Assembly: GCA_012517485.1 (NCBI GenBank)
Contig: JAAYUT010000229.1
Span: forward strand, 1-14,341
Reading direction: 5' to 3'
Source: Candidatus Atribacter fermentans
GTDB taxonomy: Bacteria > Atribacterota > Atribacteria > Atribacterales > Atribacteraceae
Length of the DNA stretch: 14,341 bases
In this document: positions 1 to 6,143 of the stretch, piece after piece
Layout: the number at the start of each line of letters is the position of its first letter
Position numbering within the stretch: the first letter of the stretch is position 1
Notes under the pieces: generated by a model
Database searches by the model: none
Seen by the model: only the letters and a program-made list of their open reading frames with translations
What the model was told of the DNA's origin: nothing
Program-made: the position numbers and the translations under genes

Positions 1-542
1 ACACTTTCGACTATTTAACACTTGATGAAGAAGCCGCCCGAGGAAAAGCTGGAACGAACGGTTTGATCTTTCTCCCTTATTTGATTGGTGAAAGAACTCC
101 TCACCGCGATTCATTAGCTCGAGGCGCTTTTGTCAATCTTCATCTCACTCATCAACGAGGAGACATAATTCGGGCTATTTTGGAAGGAGTTTGTATGGCA
201 ATTAAAGATTCAGTGAGTATTTTTGAAGAATTGGGCATTCAGGGGAAGAAATTCATCTTTGCTGGTGGTGGTGCTAAAAGCCTGCTATGGAGATCGACAC
301 TTTCTTCTTTCCTTGAGCATCCCCTTCAAACCACTCAAGTGAAGGAAGAGGCTGCTACTGGAGCCGCCATCTTGGCTATGGTTGGGAGCGGTCATTTTCA
401 GAGCTTTAACGAAGCCATTCAACAAATGATTCGGTATAATTCACCAGTCAATCCTCAAAATCAATGGTTTGAGATTTATAGAGAGAAATATCAAACCTAT
501 CGTTCTTTATATCCTGCCCTCAAACCCTTTTTTCCTCAATAG
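1..542 (+). CDS. xylB: FGGY-family sugar kinase, xylulokinase-type (C-terminal part, cut by window edge)
   Basis: The reading frame is open from the first bases of the window, so the gene starts upstream; a TTG at 63 is internal. About 179 C-terminal residues are visible and end at TAG 540-542. They match the FGGY_C domain of xylulokinases: the GERTPHRD segment just after the window edge, then LEGVCMAIKD, the FAGGGAKSLLW motif that closes the nucleotide cleft (visible residues about 86-96), and EEAATGAAILA near the end. Family members transfer the gamma-phosphate of ATP to a ketopentose or related sugar, classically D-xylulose to D-xylulose 5-phosphate, in the cytoplasm. The ATP-binding N-terminal domain and the catalytic Asp lie outside the window, so substrate choice cannot be judged. 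It runs towards the minus-strand AroE-like gene and is probably the last gene of a separate sugar operon. It is a different gene from the second FGGY kinase here at 2318-3841. Confidence 0.85.
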   Translation, partial: TFDYLTLDEEAARGKAGTNGLIFLPYLIGERTPHRDSLARGAFVNLHLTHQRGDIIRAILEGVCMAIKDSVSIFEELGIQGKKFIFAGGGAKSLLWRSTLSSFLEHPLQTTQVKEEAATGAAILAMVGSGHFQSFNEAIQQMIRYNSPVNPQNQWFEIYREKYQTYRSLYPALKPFFPQ

Positions 543-589
543 ATTCTTAGATCACTTTGGGGTTAAAAATGAAAAGAAAACCCAAGATT

Positions 590-609
590 CGACATACCAT
601 GGCATGTCG
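590..609. repeat. 20-base near-palindrome centred on CCATGG
   Basis: The stretch cgacataccatggcatgtcg is a palindrome except for one mismatched pair. It lies in the 198-base gap between two convergent genes, 24 bases before a second strong hairpin. No T-tract follows, so it is a poor terminator by itself. It resembles the short palindromic interspersed elements of many environmental bacterial genomes, but I see only this copy in the window. It could also act in cruciform or mRNA-end protection. Confidence 0.4.
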
Positions 610-632
610 CTACCTTAAACAAGCACAACAAA

Positions 633-672
633 TCAAGCCCCTACATCTTTTTATTCTTTTGTAGGGGCTTGA
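633..672. terminator. 13-bp perfect hairpin between convergent genes (terminator or palindromic repeat)
   Basis: Bases 633-645 (tcaagcccctaca) pair perfectly with 660-672 around a 14-base T-rich loop. The hairpin sits between the stop codons of the xylulokinase (542, +) and the AroE-like gene (741, -), where a terminator serving both strands would be expected. A clean T-run is missing on the plus side; the minus-strand exit is only moderately T-rich. A GTAGGGGC/GCCCCTAC stem is also typical of dispersed palindromic repeats, so it may be a repeat that acts as an mRNA 3' stabiliser or terminator. Confidence 0.5.
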
Positions 673-740
673 GTGAACATGGTCTTTCAAGTCAGTATTT
701 TTAGACGTATGACAAAACTGAATACTCTATAATTTTGAAC

Positions 741-1685
741 TCAGGAGCGATAACTATTGGAAATATTTTCAATGCGGTTGAATAGATCGTCAGTAATATC
801 AATATGAAAAACCTCGGCAATCACTTGTGTCCAACCATGAATAAAATAAATCCAACCATCTTCAACGGTCAAATTTTTCTTTTCTTTTTGAAGGAGCGCT
901 TGGTGCATGAAAAGGAGGTCACCTCGATAATTAATTTCCCATACTAAACTATTTTGGGGAAATTCACATTGATCAGAAAGTGGTGACCCTGGTCGATCTT
1001 TGCCCAACCCAGTTGCGTTGACGATGAGAGAAAAGGGTTTCATCTTTTTTAGGATGTTATCGTTGACCGTTACTTCTGGACAATGATGATATTCAATAGG
1101 TGCTTCGGGACAGAGTTTTCTCATGATTTCCTTCATGGTCTCTAGCCGTGGCATACTCCGATTCGCAACATACATTTTTGATGGGATATTGACCCCGTGC
1201 TTTTTGTCAAAGAGATAGGCGGCCATAGCTCGGGCACTTCCTCCGGCTCCCATAATGAACACCTCACCCCCATGGTCACGCCAATAATTTTCAGGTACAA
1301 AAGCTTCCAATGCCAAACCACTTGAAATTGGATCTTTAGCATGCCCTGCTAATCGACCATCTTTCTTAGAAATTGAGGAAAGTTCTCCAAATGCTTGGGC
1401 ATAAGGGTCAAGAAAATCAAATAAATCCTTGCAGGCATTGTACAAATCAATTTTATGGGTGGTTACTAAAGCCCCCAAAGAAAGTGGGTCATTTTTAATA
1501 AAGTGAACAACCTGACGGTAATCCTCCTCGGGAGCATGAATGGCAATATCAATTCCCTTCAAAACAGCCCCATCTAACCCCAATTCTCTCGCCCATAAGG
1601 GGAATAGCTTCATAATAGAAGATTTTTCTGTTGTCACACCAATAAAATACATGGTAGGTTGCGTGGCTTTTTCGGGTAATTTCAA
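741..1685 (-). CDS. Shikimate-dehydrogenase-like NAD(P) oxidoreductase, divergent subfamily
   Basis: The 314-residue product has the AroE two-domain plan. The nucleotide-binding domain is clear: GAGGSARA at residues 146-153, NR at 175-176 and VNATGLG at 222-228. In the substrate domain, catalytic Lys78 (VTTHK) and Asp118 (GHAKDP) are kept. Other shikimate contacts are not: the SxS serines read Ser-Ser-Ile, NVT reads LVT, and the Asn of the GAVNTL-type motif is Ser103. By family knowledge it should reversibly oxidise a hydroxyl on a ring or sugar acid, but shikimate itself is doubtful. It is the last gene after kinase and cupin isomerase, starting 11 bases beyond the isomerase stop, so a sugar-catabolic role is likely. 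The start is TTG at 1685, with GGGGGG six bases upstream; an internal ATG at residue 12 has no Shine-Dalgarno site. An ordinary biosynthetic aroE is possible but less likely. Confidence 0.75.
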   Translation of the reverse strand: MKLPEKATQPTMYFIGVTTEKSSIMKLFPLWARELGLDGAVLKGIDIAIHAPEEDYRQVVHFIKNDPLSLGALVTTHKIDLYNACKDLFDFLDPYAQAFGELSSISKKDGRLAGHAKDPISSGLALEAFVPENYWRDHGGEVFIMGAGGSARAMAAYLFDKKHGVNIPSKMYVANRSMPRLETMKEIMRKLCPEAPIEYHHCPEVTVNDNILKKMKPFSLIVNATGLGKDRPGSPLSDQCEFPQNSLVWEINYRGDLLFMHQALLQKEKKNLTVEDGWIYFIHGWTQVIAEVFHIDITDDLFNRIENISNSYRS

Positions 1686-1696
1686 TCCAATCCCCC

Positions 1697-2263
1697 CTAT
1701 TTATTTTTTCGTTTTGGGTTATCGATAACCGAGACCTTCCCATCTATTTCAACAACCAGTTTTGGATAGCCTTGTTCTTCAATAGTAGCGTAATCATGTC
1801 CAGCATCGGCAGGGAAAATACAATAAAAAATGAGTAGCTCACTACCAACATTCATGGTTCGGTGCGACCAATAGGGGGGGATATAGGAGGCCGAGCCAGG
1901 GAACATTTCCAGGATTTCACAGTCACCATCGGTGGATTCCATGATTAATCTTCCCTGTCCTCGTAAACAAAAGTAAATTTCGGCAGTACTGAGTTTTTCG
2001 TGATAATGACCTTTGGTTAAGAAATACTCATTCCCGATTTTTCCCGGATAAATAATAGTAGTACAATGGCCCAGATGCCCTTGCTCTTCTGGCACGTCAG
2101 CATAAATCACTTCATAGACGAGTGGATCACCATTTTGGATCAATTCTTCAGCGGCTTTGGTATCATAAAACATATTCTTCACATCGCTGACCTTGCGAAT
2201 AATTCGTTTACCGGGAGTGAGTGTCCCTGATTCAAAGTTAATTACGACATTATACGGTTTCAT
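1697..2263 (-). CDS. Cupin-type glucose-6-phosphate isomerase
   Basis: This 188-residue protein belongs to the archaeal-type phosphoglucose isomerases (cPGI, GPI cupin family), which interconvert glucose 6-phosphate and fructose 6-phosphate with a bound metal and are unrelated to ordinary Pgi. The metal site is intact: His86 and His88 in GHYHEK, Glu95 in AEIYF and His134 in YWSHR. This is almost position for position the His88/His90/Glu97/His136 set of the Pyrococcus enzyme. Length is normal for the family (about 190). I chose ATG 2263 because AAGGAAGG lies six bases upstream; an in-frame GTG at 2284 would add seven residues that span that site. It follows the FGGY kinase by 54 bases and precedes the AroE-like gene by 11. 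The operon suggests it passes the kinase product, or a related sugar phosphate, to glycolysis. A shifted substrate is possible. Confidence 0.85.
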   Translation of the reverse strand: MKPYNVVINFESGTLTPGKRIIRKVSDVKNMFYDTKAAEELIQNGDPLVYEVIYADVPEEQGHLGHCTTIIYPGKIGNEYFLTKGHYHEKLSTAEIYFCLRGQGRLIMESTDGDCEILEMFPGSASYIPPYWSHRTMNVGSELLIFYCIFPADAGHDYATIEEQGYPKLVVEIDGKVSVIDNPKRKNK

Positions 2264-2317
2264 GTCATTCCTTCCTTTCCGCACTGAGTATAAGAAATAA
2301 CTGACGCAATAATCGTT

Positions 2318-3841
2318 TTATAAAAGCTCTCGATAGTGTTCGAAAACTTCATTCATTCTATCCATAGTTTCTAAATAATAAGGTATAAACTTGTCATACG
2401 TTTTTGATAATTCTTCATCGGGTAAATGAACTTTTTTCTTTTCAACCGAATTGAGTGAGGTTTTTTGTAAGTCTTGAAATACCCCCACCGCATAACCGGC
2501 GATCATAGCTGAGCCCCAAACAGCAAACTCCTGACGGTTTAATTCAATATAAGGCACTTTTAAAATGCTTGCTTTAATCATATTCCAAAGAGGAGACTTT
2601 GCACCTCCTCCGATGACTCGAACCTCTTTAAAGGTAAGAGTGGGTATCAATTCGCGAATAACTTTTAAATAATAAGCATATTCAAAAGCAATGCCCTCTA
2701 ATATCGTTCGATAAAGATTTTCACGCCGATGATCCCAACTAAAACCAGCAAAAACTCCTCTTAGCCAGGGTTGGGTGGGAAAATTCCTTCCCCGCAGGTG
2801 GGGAATAAATACAATTCCTGATGGTTTTGGAGCATTTTTTTGTACTTCTTGTTCCATTAATCTGAAGGCCTCTGGAGAATCAGCCCATTCCCGAAATAGT
2901 TCTTTTTTTGCCCATTCTAAATCCATTCCCCCACCATTGATATATGCCATAGGATAATAAAAATCTTTTAAAACTGATCGAGGGAACATGAGAGCTTTAT
3001 ACTTGATGTCAGGATTGTATTCATCAACAAACAAACTGAAACAGGAAGCTGTTCCGGCTACATCAAAAGCAATGCCTGGTTCAGATACTCCGGCTCCTAA
3101 AGCATTGGCAGCTTGATCACCACAACCTGCTATCAAAGGAATTCCAGCTGTCAATCCCATTTCTTTTGCCCACGGTTGCTGCAACTGACCAACTTGCATC
3201 CAAGGCTCTACGATTCGGGGGAATTTATCCTCTTCAACATCAAATATCTGGAGAATTTCTTTATCCCAAGCAATGTTACGAAGGTCAGCAAAACAGCTAA
3301 AGTGGATATTGGTATAATCCATAAAAGTATCTTCACCAGACAATCCGGCTAACTTTTGAGTTATCCAGCTTGAAGGAATGGTGAATTTTTTAATCTTTCG
3401 ATAAATTTCTGGTCTTTCGTGCTTCCACCATAGAATTTTTGGGCCGTGATTGATGCTTGGTCCCATGCCACTTTGACGGAAAATGAAATCTTCTGCTTCC
3501 TTTTTCATTTTTTCTGCATAATCTGCTGAGCGAAAATCCAACCATGAATCATAAGGAGTCGCTGCTTCACCCTGCGCATCAACTCCCATTATTCCTGCCA
3601 TCTGACCATCAAGGGCTATTGCTTCGACCTGGTCTGGTGAAATACCGCTTTTCTCCATGACTTTTTTGACTGATTGTATGACTGATTGAAACATCTCATA
3701 AGGGTCCTGGGTTACACTCCGGTCATCGCCATAAATGATATTGGAATCAACTTTCTCAACGACAATCAATTCACCTTTATCATTAAAAAGAGCCGTTTTT
3801 GTTGCCGTTGTACCAAGGTCACAACCAATCAAATAAGCCAT
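2318..3841 (-). CDS. FGGY-family carbohydrate kinase, complete
   Basis: The protein is 507 residues, usual for FGGY kinases (about 480-520). The N-terminal ATPase-fold domain opens with CDLGTTATK (residues 7-15; Asp8 is a phosphate/Mg contact) and contains the LDGQMAG segment near 78-84. Asp242 in the GCGDQAANALGAG motif is the expected catalytic base, followed by GTAS at 263-266. The C-terminal domain carries GGGAKSPLW (411-419) and WGSAMIAGYAVG (442-453). All catalytic elements are present, so it should phosphorylate a sugar or sugar alcohol from ATP. The substrate (xylulose-like, gluconate, ribulose or other) cannot be assigned from sequence alone. ATG 3841 has GGGGAG upstream, and only three bases separate it from the preceding dehydrogenase stop, implying translational coupling. 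The products of the dehydrogenase and the kinase are therefore probably successive metabolites. Confidence 0.88.
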   Translation of the reverse strand: MAYLIGCDLGTTATKTALFNDKGELIVVEKVDSNIIYGDDRSVTQDPYEMFQSVIQSVKKVMEKSGISPDQVEAIALDGQMAGIMGVDAQGEAATPYDSWLDFRSADYAEKMKKEAEDFIFRQSGMGPSINHGPKILWWKHERPEIYRKIKKFTIPSSWITQKLAGLSGEDTFMDYTNIHFSCFADLRNIAWDKEILQIFDVEEDKFPRIVEPWMQVGQLQQPWAKEMGLTAGIPLIAGCGDQAANALGAGVSEPGIAFDVAGTASCFSLFVDEYNPDIKYKALMFPRSVLKDFYYPMAYINGGGMDLEWAKKELFREWADSPEAFRLMEQEVQKNAPKPSGIVFIPHLRGRNFPTQPWLRGVFAGFSWDHRRENLYRTILEGIAFEYAYYLKVIRELIPTLTFKEVRVIGGGAKSPLWNMIKASILKVPYIELNRQEFAVWGSAMIAGYAVGVFQDLQKTSLNSVEKKKVHLPDEELSKTYDKFIPYYLETMDRMNEVFEHYRELL

Positions 3842-3844
3842 TTT

Positions 3845-4870
3845 TTACCACTCCCCATCAAAATAAACTGGTTTTTGTTGGCTGAGTGATCGGTGGGCAT
3901 ATTCCACCACCTGGACCGCTCGAAAACCATCTTCTACTGATGGTTCCGGTTTTATGTCCTTTTGTATACAGCGAATAAATGATTTCATTTCTTCCAAGTA
4001 ACCTTCTTTAAAGCGGTTCCTCCAAGCATCATGAGTGTCACAAATGGCTTTTTTATCTAAAGTCATTAATACTGGTCCATTCCCCTCAGTCGTTCCAATC
4101 CTAATCATTCCTTTGGTACCTAAGATTTCCATCCTCCCATCGTAGGCATAACCAACTGGACAACCACCATCAATTAACCCTAAAGGTCCATCTTGGAAAG
4201 ATATCGTTACAATATAATGGTCATAAAAATCTGGGAATTTTTCATTGGCTTGGGGTGATTTAAAATTTTTCGCTTCCATATATATTCTTTCTGGTTTTTT
4301 CCCTGTAAACCATAAAACCGAATCAATATCATGAGCGGATACCTCGGCTAACATCCCACCGCTCTTCGATCGGTCCCAAATCCAGGCTGGAGGAAGACCT
4401 GGACCTCGACCGGTCGATTTTATCATCACCAGGTCTCCAATTATCCCATCTTGAATCATTTGATAGGCTTTTCGAATTGCTGGATCGTATCGTCTCATAA
4501 AGCCGATTTGAAATTTTATTCCGGTCTTCTCTACAACTTCTTTAATCTTTTTAGCTTCTTCGGAATTCTGCGCTAAGGGTTTTTCAGAAAAAACATGCTT
4601 TCCTGCATCTGCAGCTTTTTCAACAATCTCTCGATGAGTAAAAGTCAACGATCCTATACATACGGCATCGATATATTCTTTTTTTAAAATATCATCAAGG
4701 TTGGTTGAGTATTTTTTGACTCCAACTTCCTCCGCTGATTGTCTTGCTTTATTCTCATCAATGTCAACTATTGCTACCAATTCAGCTTCTGGAATATAAC
4801 CCGTTAAATTCCGACCATGAACCATTCCTGCTCTGCCAGCTCCAACTAAAACAAATTTAACTTTATCCAA
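3845..4870 (-). CDS. Gfo/Idh/MocA oxidoreductase, inositol-2-dehydrogenase-like
   Basis: The 341-residue product has an N-terminal Rossmann domain with VGAGRAGMVHG (residues 9-19) and VDID (35-38), and the family motif SEKP at 95-98 with catalytic Lys97. The second domain has IGFMRRYDPAIRKA (122-135), a sequence style typical of myo-inositol 2-dehydrogenases (IolG/IdhA). His180 (SAHDID) matches the catalytic His of that family, while the usual Asp four residues earlier is Glu176. The predicted reaction is NAD(P)-linked oxidation of a secondary hydroxyl on a cyclitol, sugar or sugar phosphate in the cytosol. It leads the run of dehydrogenase, kinase, cupin isomerase and AroE-like genes. Start is TTG 4870 with AGAGG eight bases upstream and no better ATG. 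No other inositol genes (IolB, IolC, IolD, IolE) are adjacent, so I leave the symbol blank. Confidence 0.85.
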   Translation of the reverse strand: MDKVKFVLVGAGRAGMVHGRNLTGYIPEAELVAIVDIDENKARQSAEEVGVKKYSTNLDDILKKEYIDAVCIGSLTFTHREIVEKAADAGKHVFSEKPLAQNSEEAKKIKEVVEKTGIKFQIGFMRRYDPAIRKAYQMIQDGIIGDLVMIKSTGRGPGLPPAWIWDRSKSGGMLAEVSAHDIDSVLWFTGKKPERIYMEAKNFKSPQANEKFPDFYDHYIVTISFQDGPLGLIDGGCPVGYAYDGRMEILGTKGMIRIGTTEGNGPVLMTLDKKAICDTHDAWRNRFKEGYLEEMKSFIRCIQKDIKPEPSVEDGFRAVQVVEYAHRSLSQQKPVYFDGEW

Positions 4871-4927
4871 GTTTTATTCCTCTCTTTCCTCTTTGTTTTT
4901 TTCTTGAATATTCTATCCTGAAAATAC

Positions 4928-4941
4928 CGTGAAACGTGAAC
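4928..4941. repeat. Tandem heptamer CGTGAAA-CGTGAAC
   Basis: Two adjacent seven-base units differ only in the last base. They sit about 58 bases upstream of the start of the dehydrogenase at 4870. They could be a direct-repeat regulator site, but similar GTGAA-rich runs are part of intergenic repeat mosaics, so function is uncertain. Confidence 0.35.
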
Positions 4942-4952
4942 AGTTTAAAACC

Positions 4953-4990
4953 CACCCTCATCCTCGTCTTTTCCCACCAAGGGAGAAGGA
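4953..4990. repeat. Repeat unit A, inverted diverged copy of unit C
   Basis: Read on the minus strand this unit runs CTTCTCCCTTGGTGGGAAAA then GACGAGGATGAGGG. It aligns with the plus-strand unit at 5059-5096 (CTCTCCCTTTGG...GAGAGGATTCGGG), so the two are opposite-facing relatives about 100 bases apart. The CTCTCCC...GAGGATGAGGG pattern is a widespread intergenic repeat type in environmental bacteria. Confidence 0.5.
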
Positions 4991-4999
4991 ACTCTGACT

Positions 5000-5037
5000 C
5001 GTCATTGCAAGGAGCGTTCTGTGCGACGTGGCAATCT
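5000..5037. repeat. Repeat unit B, GTCATTGC...GCAATCTC type
   Basis: The unit begins CGTCATTGCAAGGAGCG and ends CGACGTGGCAATCTC, with ATTGC (5004-5008) and GCAAT (5031-5035) able to pair. This pattern is a common interspersed intergenic element in many unrelated anaerobic and sediment genomes. It is non-coding here and probably a degenerate copy. Confidence 0.55.
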
Positions 5038-5058
5038 CTTAAGCTCAGTCTTTTTTAT

Positions 5059-5096
5059 TCCTCTCCCTTTGGATAAATGGAGAGGATTCGGGATTC
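5059..5096. repeat. Repeat unit C with 8-bp hairpin
   Basis: TCCTCTCC (5059-5066) pairs perfectly with GGAGAGGA (5079-5086) around a 12-base loop, and GGATTCGGGATT follows. It is the opposite-strand relative of unit A. The stem could form in the minus-strand transcript between GntR and the dehydrogenase, but lacks a downstream T-tract on that strand. Confidence 0.5.
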
Positions 5097-5116
5097 GATT
5101 TTTTCTCAATTCTTTC

Positions 5117-5150
5117 AAATCCCCCCTAACCCCCTTTTCTGAATGGGGAA
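5117..5150. repeat. Repeat unit D, AAATCCCCCCTAACCCCC type
   Basis: The unit reads AAATCCCCCCTAACCCCC followed by TTTTCTGAATGGGGA. The same phrase, usually ending in AAAGGGGGA, recurs as a dispersed intergenic repeat in many bacterial genomes. CCCC and GGGG parts can pair weakly. The sharp C-rich composition stands out from the AT-rich surroundings. Confidence 0.5.
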
Positions 5151-5171
5151 ACGATACCTGGGTAAGTATTT

Positions 5172-5212
5172 TCATTGTCATCTGGTGCTGCAAAGCAGCA
5201 TGAGGATATCTC
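5172..5212. repeat. Repeat unit E with TGCTGC/GCAGCA hairpin
   Basis: TGCTGC (5186-5191) and GCAGCA (5195-5200) form a 6-bp stem with an AAA loop, flanked by TCAT...GAGGATATCTC. The layout resembles the TCATCCTGAG...AAGGATCTC family of interspersed repeats. It lies 35 bases downstream of the GntR stop and may add a weak stem to the end of that message. Confidence 0.45.
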
Positions 5213-5247
5213 CTGTTATATCTCACTCTTTATAACATAACGTTAAA

Positions 5248-5985
5248 CTATTTAGAAAACACTTCGACTTTAATTTTCCCCTTATCACCGCGAAATCGGG
5301 ATTGAAAATAATCCATAATAGTATTCTCTGGTGTAAAAGTGATGTTTTTCATAAATATAACCGGAGCTCCTTCTGGAATTTCCAGAACTTTTGAATCAAG
5401 ATTATCGGCTACTGTTGCTTCCAAGGTTATTTCTGCTCGAAAAGCCCGGAGATGATATTTTTCAAAGAGAGTTCGATAGAGCGATTTATCAGTGAGATCT
5501 TCATGAACAAGATCAGGACAAAGAGAAAAGGGAATAAAATTAGAAACTTTTACAATTGGTTCTCCTTCAACATAACGCATCCGTTCAATGCAGATTATAG
5601 GATCATTTTCAGCGATATTTAAAATTTTTCCAATATTGGGAAGGTCATTCCTCACTTCAATATTCAATACTTTGGTATGAACTTGATAACCTTTCTCCGC
5701 CATATCGTCATAAAAGGTTGAAAACTGCTGAATAAAACCATAATTAAACTTTGGACGGGAGACAAAGGTTCCTTTTCCTTTCTCACGATTGAGAAGGCCC
5801 TCATAAGCTAATTCTTTTATAGCCTGGCGGACAGTAGGACGACTGATTTGATATTTTTCTGACAATTCCCTTTCTGAAGGAATAACATCTCCTGGTTTTA
5901 AAACACCGGTTTCAATATCTTTCCGAATCATTTCTATTAATTGATAATAAAGAGGTATAGGGGTTTTTCGATTTAAGGTTGACAC
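5248..5985 (-). CDS. GntR-family transcriptional regulator, HutC/UTRA subfamily
   Basis: The 245-residue protein has an N-terminal winged helix (about residues 10-76): PLYYQLIEMIRKDI, then PSERELSEKYQISRPTVRQA with the recognition helix, and a wing ending GKGTFVSRPKF. Residues about 85-240 form a UTRA ligand domain, with ICIERMRYVEGEPIVKVSNF as its typical core. HutC-type regulators bind short palindromes and release them on binding a sugar phosphate or related metabolite; here that is likely an intermediate of this locus. The start is GTG 5985, with GGAGG about ten bases upstream. An 18-base perfect-arm palindrome lies 35 bases above the start, between a good promoter and the gene, which suggests autorepression. 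It sits between the two halves of the catabolic cluster. Repressor is the default reading; activator action cannot be excluded. Confidence 0.9.
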   Translation of the reverse strand: MSTLNRKTPIPLYYQLIEMIRKDIETGVLKPGDVIPSERELSEKYQISRPTVRQAIKELAYEGLLNREKGKGTFVSRPKFNYGFIQQFSTFYDDMAEKGYQVHTKVLNIEVRNDLPNIGKILNIAENDPIICIERMRYVEGEPIVKVSNFIPFSLCPDLVHEDLTDKSLYRTLFEKYHLRAFRAEITLEATVADNLDSKVLEIPEGAPVIFMKNITFTPENTIMDYFQSRFRGDKGKIKVEVFSK

Positions 5986-6020
5986 TCTAATTTAATCCTC
6001 CAAGAAGGATGAAATAGGTT

Positions 6021-6038
6021 AAGTGGTTAATACCACTT
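6021..6038. promoter_or_regulatory. Predicted operator of the GntR/HutC regulator
   Basis: AAGTGGT-TAAT-ACCACTT has perfect 7-base arms around a four-base centre. The size and GTGGT...ACCAC shape match HutC-type operators such as those of NagR/DasR regulators. It begins three bases past the -10 element at 6042-6047, covering the likely transcription start, an ideal site for repression. I found no second copy in the other intergenic regions of the window. Confidence 0.7.
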
Positions 6039-6041
6039 CAC

Positions 6042-6070
6042 ATGTTAACATAGTGCTTTTCTATAGTCAA
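6042..6070 (-). promoter_or_regulatory. Sigma-70-type promoter of the GntR gene
   Basis: On the minus strand TTGACT (6070-6065) is followed after exactly 17 bases by TAACAT (6047-6042), with an A/G-rich tract upstream (about 6083-6120) that could act like an UP element. The -35 matches consensus at 5 of 6 and the -10 at 4 of 6. The palindrome at 6021-6038 lies directly downstream. Because no strong terminator separates GntR from the following genes, this promoter may also feed the dehydrogenase-kinase operon. Confidence 0.6.
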
Positions 6071-6143
6071 GAATTCCAAACTTGCGTTTCTTTTCTTTTT
6101 CCTTTCCTATTTTTTGAAATGAAGAAAAATATGACTTATCCGA

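Larger units (their letters stand above)
4871..5247. other. 377-base intergenic region rich in degenerate repeats
   Basis: This gap lies between the GntR stop and the TTG start of the second dehydrogenase. From low to high coordinate it holds a purine/T-rich leader with the dehydrogenase Shine-Dalgarno site (4871-4900), a tandem heptamer (4928-4941), then several repeat-like units from about 4953 to 5212 (annotated separately), and a 6-bp inverted repeat GTTATA/TATAAC at 5215-5236 just after the GntR stop. On the minus strand TAGAAT at about 4911-4916 could be a -10 element, but no convincing -35 accompanies it. Open frames here (for example 5002-5226, minus) have no family resemblance, no Shine-Dalgarno support, and read across the repeats; I do not call a gene. 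Confidence 0.6.

Noticed and set aside
3845..4870. Firm assignment as iolG (myo-inositol 2-dehydrogenase)
   Set aside because: The style is similar, but the catalytic Asp is Glu and the rest of the classical iol set is absent, so only a family call is justified.
5002..5226. Minus-strand frame of 74 codons and an overlapping plus-strand frame in the intergenic gap
   Set aside because: They translate the repeat units B to E, have no family resemblance and no ribosome binding site; this is the usual spurious product of such repeats.
4871..5247. CRISPR array or insertion sequence remnant
   Set aside because: The repeats are of different types, irregularly spaced and partly inverted, with no spacers, terminal repeats or transposase fragments.
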